Below, one piece after another: positions 1 through 4,744 of a stretch of DNA of 5,212 bases. The position numbers and the translations under genes were made by a program. The number at the start of each line of letters is the position of its first letter. Position 1 is the stretch's first letter. Source of the stretch: Spirulina sp. DLM2.Bin59 (GTDB lineage Bacteria; Cyanobacteriota; Cyanobacteriia; Cyanobacteriales; Spirulinaceae); the NCBI GenBank assembly GCA_007693875.1, contig RECT01000388.1, positions 1 to 5,212 of the forward strand. Reading direction: 5' to 3'. The notes beneath the pieces were generated by a model. The model searched no databases. It worked only from the letters and a program-made list of their open reading frames with translations, and was not told the origin of the DNA.

Positions 1-182
1 GCTCCTTGCAGCGACTCCTCCCCCTGGGAACCACCGCAGCGGAATACCTCCCCCAAACCCCCATGCCCCGTTTAGGGGAAGCCTTTGTTTCGCCTTTAAC
101 CGGCAACCAAACCGCCGAAATCCGCCTTTTCCTGGGTCAAGATGGCCAAGTGCGCACGTTTTTGGAGCGGGTGGGGAATTAA
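1..182 (+). CDS. C-terminal end of an unrecognised protein (5' end outside window)
   Basis: An open frame runs from the left edge to a TAA at 180-182 and encodes the last 59 full residues, ending in ...RTFLERVGN. The tail contains a proline-rich stretch (LPQTPMPRLGEAF) followed by what looks like a short beta-strand pair (EIRLFLGQDGQVRTFL), as at the edge of a globular domain. There is no transmembrane segment or recognisable motif. Codon use resembles the neighbouring genes, and the frame is the only long one reaching the edge on this strand, which supports it being real. It converges on the phosphoesterase-like gene with only 30 bases between the two stop codons, so it is not part of that operon. 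I do not recognise the family and assign no function. Confidence 0.6.
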   Translation, partial: SLQRLLPLGTTAAEYLPQTPMPRLGEAFVSPLTGNQTAEIRLFLGQDGQVRTFLERVGN

Positions 183-212
183 TTTTGGGCTGCTGTGAGG
201 CGGCGTTTATCC

Positions 213-890
213 TTAAGGATTGCCATAGGCCACCGATTTAAACACCATCTTGCCTGTCCCCGGATTGAACAAACCATAATGGGCCTCACCGGGGATCCGG
301 CCCACGGTTCCCACGCCGATCACATGGCGTTCGGAGAGGCGGGCCTGTTGGGAAAGGGGCGGCTGATCCAAGGTGATCACCTCAGCGGTGATTTCACTCT
401 CAGCCAATTCCACATGGAAGGGTTTCCCCCAACGGCCTGTAAATAGATAATGGGCATCCATGCGGACGAGATAGTCCAACAATTCCCAGGGGGGCGTTGC
501 CGGTGTGAGTTCATCCCCCACCCCTTGGCTACTGCCATGGACTAAAAGGCAATCGAGTTCAAAAAAACCAAAGGGGAGCGATCGCACCCAAGCCACAGCC
601 CCCTCAGGAACCGCCGCCATTAACGGCTCCACCCATTCCCGCCGAGGCTCTCCCCCCATCCACCCCAGCATCTGCAAATACTGCTCCTCCCAAAACCCGC
701 TACAAATTTGGGGGGTTAACTCCCCCGCTTGGGGATGGGTCAACCGTTCCAACAGCGGCCCCACTGGCCCCTGTAACCCCAAAACATCCCCCAAAATATA
801 CAGATCCTCCACCGGCTGACGGCGCAGATCCGCAATCACCGCCTCATAGGCCGCTAAATTTCCTTCAATGCCCGTTAAAATTGCCCACAT
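213..890 (-). CDS. Degenerate metallophosphoesterase-fold protein (probable pseudoenzyme)
   Basis: A 225-residue protein, last gene of the leftward cluster. Its layout follows the preceding gene and the YfcE-type calcineurin-like phosphoesterases: N-terminal strand and turn (ILTGIEGN, 4-11), GDVLG (34-38), GFWEE (65-69), LVHGS (116-120), FTGRWG (150-155) and VGTVG (193-197). Against the family's metal-binding blocks it has lost most ligands: the DxH block reads G7xE9, GNHD reads G65-F-W-E and GHTH reads G152-R-W-G. Only D35 and H118 remain. Metal-dependent hydrolysis of phosphoesters is therefore unlikely, and a binding or regulatory role, perhaps with its neighbour, is the better guess. It starts 8 bases after the upstream stop with a good ribosome binding site. 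The fold assignment is fairly secure from the aligned blocks; the function is unknown. Confidence 0.8.
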   Translation of the reverse strand: MWAILTGIEGNLAAYEAVIADLRRQPVEDLYILGDVLGLQGPVGPLLERLTHPQAGELTPQICSGFWEEQYLQMLGWMGGEPRREWVEPLMAAVPEGAVAWVRSLPFGFFELDCLLVHGSSQGVGDELTPATPPWELLDYLVRMDAHYLFTGRWGKPFHVELAESEITAEVITLDQPPLSQQARLSERHVIGVGTVGRIPGEAHYGLFNPGTGKMVFKSVAYGNP

Positions 891-894
891 TTTG

Positions 895-900
895 CCCCCT
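895..900 (-). promoter_or_regulatory. Ribosome binding site overlapping the upstream stop codon
   Basis: On the minus strand AGGGGG lies 4 bases before the ATG at 890-888 and shares bases with the TAG stop (901-899) of the preceding gene. This supports the ATG chosen and suggests that the two phosphoesterase-like proteins are translationally coupled and made in related amounts. Confidence 0.6.
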
Positions 901-1708
901 AACGTTCACAAACATGACTGGGATCATCGGCCCGCTCGGCAAACTCCAAACCCTGAGCTAACCGCCAAGCAAAAATCGGCGGCAACCCTTGGTCAATAAT
1001 TGCCGCACAGGTTTTTTCATAGTCGTATTCCACCTCTCGCAATGTAATCTGATCCCCATCGGTGTCATAAATCACGTAGGTGGCGTTGGGGCGACCGTGG
1101 CGCGGTTCCCCCACAGAACCCACATTGACAATCCGCCGTAGGGGGGTGGTAAAGGCTTGCTCTCGCTGGTCTGGGGTGTGATGGAGCCGTACCGTCATCG
1201 TCCCCGCTTCTAGGGTGCGAACGTAGGGCACATGGGTATGGCCACAAAAGAGAATACGGGCATCAACGGCTAGCACCCGCTCCAGGGCGGCAAAGGCGTT
1301 CATTTCCGGCATCAGATATTCATGCTGATTTTGGGGGCTACCGTGGGCAAAACAGAGGTCATCCCGTTTGAGGGTGAGGGGGAGTTGCGCTAAATAATCC
1401 CGCACTTCTTCATGGATGCGGGCGTTTGTCCATTCGTGGGCCAGTTTGCCCCGCGCTTCCGCCAGGAGGGAGGGATAGCTACATTCACAGGCATTTAAAC
1501 CTTCGACAATATCCTCGTCCCAACAACCTTGGCAGGTGGGAATATCTAAAGACCGGATCATTTCCACAACGGCATTGGGATGGGGGCCATAGCCCACCAA
1601 ATCCCCCAAGCAATAGATTTCCTCAGCCCCCTGGTGATCGAGATCCCTGAGTACGGCATTGAGGGCTTCAAAGTTGCCATGAATGCAAGACAGTACAGCA
1701 ATTTTCAT
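899..1708 (-). CDS. Metallophosphoesterase-family protein with Cys-substituted metal site
   Basis: A 269-residue calcineurin-like/YfcE-type phosphoesterase. The start is the ATG at 1708-1706 (MKIAVLSCIHGN). A longer upstream frame exists, but its proline- and cysteine-rich extension overlaps the previous gene, and the ATG at 1708 has GGAG eight bases upstream. Blocks in order: C8-I-H10-G-N12 (family DxHxN), GDLVGYGP (35-42, with D36), GCWDED (61-66, family GNHD), AHGSP (121-125, H122), GHTH (156-159) and NVGSVGEPR (195-203). His and Asp ligands H10, D36, H122, H157 and H159 are kept, but the first Asp is C8 and the Asn-His pair is C62-W63. It could still bind metal, possibly at a Cys/His site; activity on phosphodiesters or phosphomonoesters is unproven. 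Its ATG overlaps the previous stop as ATGA. Family assignment is secure, substrate unknown. Confidence 0.88.
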   Translation of the reverse strand: MKIAVLSCIHGNFEALNAVLRDLDHQGAEEIYCLGDLVGYGPHPNAVVEMIRSLDIPTCQGCWDEDIVEGLNACECSYPSLLAEARGKLAHEWTNARIHEEVRDYLAQLPLTLKRDDLCFAHGSPQNQHEYLMPEMNAFAALERVLAVDARILFCGHTHVPYVRTLEAGTMTVRLHHTPDQREQAFTTPLRRIVNVGSVGEPRHGRPNATYVIYDTDGDQITLREVEYDYEKTCAAIIDQGLPPIFAWRLAQGLEFAERADDPSHVCER

Positions 1709-2502
1709 AAGATTGACTCCGAAAGGGTTGCAACAGGTTCTTGGGCATCGCGGAGTTGGGCTTGGTGGTGGTGGAGGAGTTCGTCGCTGAGGCAACTGGC
1801 GGTGAGGCTGGCGGCGATCGCCCCCGCATCCACATCCCACCCCATCACCTCAATGCCACTCAACCCGGCGGGACGGCCCGTGAGACAACGGGGCCGGGGC
1901 AGTTCCTCAAAGTGGCTCGGTTGTCCAGCATTAAAACTAAACCAAAAGGTTGAGCCATCGGCTAGGTTAAACAACCCCTTGGCCCGTTGCACCCGGCCAT
2001 AGGCTCCATGGGTCAACTCATGCCATACCACATCTAAACTAGCGGGATCAAACACTTCCCCCGTCAGGGAAGATTTCTGCACCTGGTTCGGCAATTGGGG
2101 AACCATCGGCCCCATGCCCACCACCAGATCATCAGCCCAACTGTGCCACTCACTGAGGGCAACCCCTGGGGGCAAGATGGCGATGCGCGAACAGGGGACA
2201 ACCTCCGGGAAAGAGGGCAGGGCGGCCAAATCCACATGAAAGCCCAGTTCCAAATAAACGGGCCGTTGCTGGGCCCAATAGGCTACTTCCACCAATTGAG
2301 CCGCATCAATCGTCTGGATCGGGGTTTGACTTTCCAAATAAGCTAAATCGAGACAAAACCCGCTTTGGCTCGGGGAACCATAGGCGGAACCTTGGGGATG
2401 GGTGAGGAGTTGTTCCCGAATCCAGTGGGTTTTACCGCCACCGGGAGGGCCAGCGACAAGGTAAAGTCCCGGTTGAGGGGGATGGGGTAGGGTTTTAGGC
2501 AT
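1705..2502 (-). CDS. Short CobW-like P-loop protein lacking CxCC and NKxD
   Basis: A 265-residue protein. Residues 13-25 form a beta-strand and a Walker A loop, GPPGGGKT (18-25), so it should bind a nucleotide. Residues 156-235 resemble the CobW C-terminal domain: the block YGRVQRAKGLFNLADG (168-183) matches FRAKGILWF of the neighbouring CobW protein, and GIEVMGWDVDAGAIAASL (216-233) matches its IIIGRQLDQAALATAL. Between them the usual G3E hallmarks are missing: no GCxCC metal-binding motif, no clear ExxG switch and no NKxD for guanine recognition. It is thus shorter and divergent compared with COG0523 proteins (about 320-400 residues). A sequence HELTH (161-165) matches HExxH but sits at the edge of the CobW_C-like domain. 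The ATG at 2502-2500 has only a weak upstream GAAG. The stop overlaps the next start as ATGA. A partner or paralogue of the CobW protein is likely; the function is unknown. Confidence 0.85.
   Translation of the reverse strand: MPKTLPHPPQPGLYLVAGPPGGGKTHWIREQLLTHPQGSAYGSPSQSGFCLDLAYLESQTPIQTIDAAQLVEVAYWAQQRPVYLELGFHVDLAALPSFPEVVPCSRIAILPPGVALSEWHSWADDLVVGMGPMVPQLPNQVQKSSLTGEVFDPASLDVVWHELTHGAYGRVQRAKGLFNLADGSTFWFSFNAGQPSHFEELPRPRCLTGRPAGLSGIEVMGWDVDAGAIAASLTASCLSDELLHHHQAQLRDAQEPVATLSESIL
1717..1720 (-). promoter_or_regulatory. Ribosome binding site deciding the phosphoesterase start
   Basis: GGAG on the minus strand, eight bases ahead of the ATG at 1708-1706. It lies inside the 3' end of the upstream CobW-like gene and favours this ATG over the longer in-frame extension beginning at 1840. 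Confidence 0.6.
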
Positions 2503-2569
2503 AATCTTCAGGAATTGATGAACGATTCCCCCCGCCCATCTTTGGGGAAAGGGGGTGAGGGTTGATGGG
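2503..2569 (+). other. Intercistronic gap with G-run array (G-quadruplex motif on + strand)
   Basis: This 67-base gap is the only sizeable one inside the leftward cluster. On the + strand it has guanine runs of 4, 5, 3 and 3 at 2544-2547, 2551-2555, 2559-2561 and 2567-2569, with loops of 3, 3 and 5 bases, which fits the standard G-quadruplex pattern. The plus strand is the template here, so the transcript is C-rich. The C-runs could weakly pair with a G-run at about 2525-2533 on the transcript, but there is no U-tract, so I do not call a terminator. No convincing promoter for the downstream gene is visible. Confidence 0.4.
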
Positions 2570-3625
2570 TTAAAGGGTGGCCGGGGTGAGGGCGTGACAT
2601 GCCTTCAGGGCCGTTGCGAGGGCGGCTTGATCCAGTTGACGGCCAATGATGATTAATTGACTAAAACGGGGGCGATCGCCCCAAGGTTCGGCGGTGATGG
2701 TGCAGCGTTTGCCGCTGAGTTGGAAAATATGCTTTTGCTCACTTTCACTAAACCAGAGGATGCCCTTGGCGCGAAAAATATTGGCGGGCAAATCATCGAG
2801 GAAGCTTTGAAACTTTTCGATAGAAAGGGGGCGATCGCTCTGGAAAGAATAGGAAATAAAGCCATCATTATCTAGATGGTGGGAATGATGATCATAGTGG
2901 TGATCATGGTGTTCATGGCCGTGATGATCATGGTGCTCATGATCATGCCCATCGTGGGAACCTTCCGGTTCAGCGGTCAAGAGTTCTTGATACTGACTGG
3001 GATTATTCGCCCCCACATCTAGAATTAAGGGCAAAGGAACTTCTCCCCGTTGACAGCGTAAAATCCGGGGGGCAACCTTGCAATCATGGATGAATGCTTC
3101 CAATGCCGCTAATTTTTCCTCACTCACCAGATCGGTTTTATTGAGTAGGATAATATCCCCATAAATAATCTGGTTTAATGCTGCTTCACTCTCAAAGTGA
3201 TTCTCATCAAAGGCTTCCGCATCCACGAGGGTTAAAATCGAATCGAGGTGAATCAGTTCCCGCAATTCTGTACCCAGGAGCGTGAGAATAATGGGCAAGG
3301 GATCAGCAATGCCCGTGGTTTCAATCACTAAATAATCAATCTTATCCCGCTCTAGGACACGATAAACGGCATCCACTAGCCCTTCATTAATGGTGCAACA
3401 GATACAACCATTGCTCAATTCGATCATATCCTCATCCATCGAAACCAATAACTGGCTATCAATGTTAATATCACCAAACTCATTCACCAAAACCGCCACT
3501 TTTAAATCTTGGCAATGGTTGAGAATGTGATTGAGGACGGTGGTTTTGCCGCTGCCGAGGAAGCCGGTGATGATGGTCAGGGGCATGCCCCGTTTGGGGA
3601 TGGGGGGGGTGGAAGGGGAATTCAT
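2570..3625 (-). CDS. COG0523/CobW-family G3E GTPase, putative zinc metallochaperone with His-rich loop
   Basis: A 351-residue complete G3E GTPase. Motifs in order: Walker A GFLGSGKT (21-28), NEFGDINID (48-56), CxCC metal motif GCICC (73-77), ETTGIADP (102-109), guanine-recognition NKTD (162-165), a histidine-rich linker (224-250, 16 His) and a CobW C-terminal domain (about 255-345, with FRAKGILWF). The family uses GTP hydrolysis to deliver metal to target proteins. Members under Zur control are linked to zinc homeostasis, and the His loop suggests zinc storage or capture. The protein is cytosolic, with no signal peptide. It begins 5 bases after the hemB stop. The ATG at 3625 has no Shine-Dalgarno sequence (C-rich leader), so translation may depend on coupling to hemB; the in-frame M14 (MPLTIITGFLG) is a possible alternative start. 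The client is unknown. It could also serve cobalt or another metal, but the context favours zinc. Confidence 0.95.
   Translation of the reverse strand: MNSPSTPPIPKRGMPLTIITGFLGSGKTTVLNHILNHCQDLKVAVLVNEFGDINIDSQLLVSMDEDMIELSNGCICCTINEGLVDAVYRVLERDKIDYLVIETTGIADPLPIILTLLGTELRELIHLDSILTLVDAEAFDENHFESEAALNQIIYGDIILLNKTDLVSEEKLAALEAFIHDCKVAPRILRCQRGEVPLPLILDVGANNPSQYQELLTAEPEGSHDGHDHEHHDHHGHEHHDHHYDHHSHHLDNDGFISYSFQSDRPLSIEKFQSFLDDLPANIFRAKGILWFSESEQKHIFQLSGKRCTITAEPWGDRPRFSQLIIIGRQLDQAALATALKACHALTPATL
2876..2956 (-). repeat. Histidine-codon repeat tract encoding the metal-binding loop
   Basis: Codons 224-250 of the CobW protein: 16 His in 27 residues, the rest mainly Asp, Glu and Gly, arranged as HDH, HEHH and HDHH units. 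At DNA level the tract is a run of near-repeats built on TGATCATG/GATGATCAT, several of them palindromic TGATCA. Such a tract can expand or contract by slippage in multiples of three without breaking the frame. Confidence 0.85.
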
Positions 3626-3630
3626 GGGGA

Positions 3631-4677
3631 TTATTGGGGGGAATGGGTGAGTAATTGGGCGGCTTGTTTGGCGAAATAGGTCAAGATTAAATCAGCGCCG
3701 GCCCGTTTAATACTGATTAAAGTTTCTAAAATCATCCTGTTTTCATCAATCCAACCCTGTTGGGCCGCTGCTTTAATCATCGCGTATTCGCCGCTGACGT
3801 TGTAGGCGGCAACGGGAATGTTGGTGGTGGCTTTAATGCGGGCGATGATGTCTAAATAGGCTAGAGCGGGCTTGACCATGACAATATCTGCACCTTCGGC
3901 AATGTCGAGGGCCACTTCCTTAAGGGCTTCGCGGCTGTTGGCGATGTCCATTTGATAGGTTTTTTTATCGCCAAATTTGGGGGCTGAATCGAGGGCATCC
4001 CGAAAGGGGCCATAGTAGGCGGAGGCGTATTTGGCAGAATAGGCGAGGATGCTGGTGTGGTCATAGCCTGCGTCATCCAAGGCGCGGCGGATCGCCCCGA
4101 TGCGGCCATCCATCATATCGGAGGGGGCGACAAAATCCGCGCCGGATTCGGCATGGGCGATCGCCTGCTTGCACAACACCGCAACGGTTTCATCATTGAG
4201 AATCCGCCCCGCTTCATCAACAATGCCATCGTGCCCTTGGTCGCTATAGGGGTCGAGGGCAATATCACTAATCACCACCAGATCAGGGATGGCGGTTTTC
4301 AGGGCGCGAAGGGCACGGGGGATCAGACCGGCGGGGTTGTAGCTTTCTCTGCCGGTGTTGTCTTTTTGGGCTTCGGGGATGAGGGGGAAAAGGGCGATCG
4401 CCCCAATCCCCAACTGGGCCGCCGTTTTCGCTTCTTCCAAAAGCAGATCGAGGGTATAGCGAAAAATACCGGGCATTGAGGGGACGGGAACCTGTTGATT
4501 TTCCCCCTCCATGACAAACAGGGGATAGATTAAATGGCTGGCTTCGAGGTGGGTTTCTCGAACCATGCGACGGATGGCCGGGTTACTGCGGAGCCGACGA
4601 GGACGATACACAAGGGGAGTCGCGGGTTCTAAGGTGGGATCGACGGGTTCAAGGGCAGGAGCGTCGGGTAAAGTCAT
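3631..4677 (-). CDS. hemB: 5-aminolevulinate dehydratase (porphobilinogen synthase), zinc-independent type
   Basis: A 348-residue enzyme that condenses two 5-aminolevulinates into porphobilinogen, the second common step to heme, chlorophyll and bilins; cytosolic homo-oligomer. The Schiff-base lysines are K216 (YSAKYAS, 213-219) and K269 (VMVKP, 266-270). FPLIPEA (97-103), APSDMMDGR (184-192) and the C-terminal LTYFAKQAA (332-340) are typical. The active-site metal segment reads SDIALDPYSDQGHDG (137-151): the three Cys ligands of zinc-type enzymes are replaced by A140, D142 and D150, the form that does not need catalytic zinc and is usually Mg-stimulated. Length is normal apart from an N-terminal extension of about 20 residues before the YRPRRLR block. 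The ATG at 4677-4675 has no clear Shine-Dalgarno sequence. It is the first gene of the cluster, with a FUR-type box over its promoter. Identity is certain; whether it is the only hemB in the genome cannot be seen. Confidence 0.97.
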   Translation of the reverse strand: MTLPDAPALEPVDPTLEPATPLVYRPRRLRSNPAIRRMVRETHLEASHLIYPLFVMEGENQQVPVPSMPGIFRYTLDLLLEEAKTAAQLGIGAIALFPLIPEAQKDNTGRESYNPAGLIPRALRALKTAIPDLVVISDIALDPYSDQGHDGIVDEAGRILNDETVAVLCKQAIAHAESGADFVAPSDMMDGRIGAIRRALDDAGYDHTSILAYSAKYASAYYGPFRDALDSAPKFGDKKTYQMDIANSREALKEVALDIAEGADIVMVKPALAYLDIIARIKATTNIPVAAYNVSGEYAMIKAAAQQGWIDENRMILETLISIKRAGADLILTYFAKQAAQLLTHSPQ

Positions 4678-4685
4678 AGAGACGT

Positions 4686-4710
4686 TAAAATGAGAATGGT
4701 TCTCATTCTA
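4686..4710. promoter_or_regulatory. FUR-superfamily operator palindrome, probably a Zur box
   Basis: The core TGAGAA-TGG-TTCTCA (4691-4705) is a perfect 6-3-6 inverted repeat. Flanking bases extend the dyad to 4686-4710 with one mismatched pair (4688/4708). Read as 7-1-7 it matches the form of Fur/Zur boxes (TGAxAAT-N-ATTxTCA) with one mismatch. It sits between divergent genes and covers the hemB -10 element and the predicted start site, so a bound repressor would block hemB transcription. The downstream COG0523 gene and zinc-independent hemB argue for Zur; FurA remains possible because it can regulate tetrapyrrole genes in cyanobacteria. Confidence 0.75.
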
Positions 4711-4733
4711 AACGGAACGATCCTGATTTTCAA
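4705..4733 (-). promoter_or_regulatory. Sigma70-type promoter of the hemB cluster
   Basis: Read on the minus strand, TTGAAA (4733-4728, 5/6 match to TTGACA) is followed after exactly 17 bases by TAGAAT (4710-4705, 5/6 match to TATAAT). Transcription should start near 4698, the centre of the palindrome, giving a leader of about 20 bases. The -10 hexamer is part of the extended palindrome. Confidence 0.7.
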
Positions 4734-4744
4734 CCCTTTACCCC

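Noticed and set aside
189..208. Small hairpin (5-base stem with one G-T pair, 6-base loop) followed by a few T between the convergent genes
   Set aside because: The stem is short and the T run is only three bases; too weak to call a terminator.
195..446. Open frame on the + strand opposite the second phosphoesterase gene
   Set aside because: Shadow frame with no recognisable domain, lying fully inside a supported gene on the other strand.
1709..1840. In-frame N-terminal extension of the phosphoesterase gene (44 extra residues)
   Set aside because: It is Pro/Arg/Cys-rich, overlaps the end of the CobW-like gene, and the family's first strand begins right at the ATG at 1708, which has a good GGAG.
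1580..2002. 140-codon + strand open frame across the CobW-like/phosphoesterase overlap
   Set aside because: Low-complexity Trp/Ser/Arg-rich product antisense to two supported genes; a compositional shadow.
4057..4479. 140-codon + strand open frame inside hemB
   Set aside because: It is antisense to highly conserved HemB sequence and has no recognisable domain or ribosome binding site.
4663..4691. Plus-strand promoter for the FAD enzyme using TAAAAT as -10
   Set aside because: No acceptable -35 at 16-18 bases spacing; kept only as a possibility in the palindrome finding.
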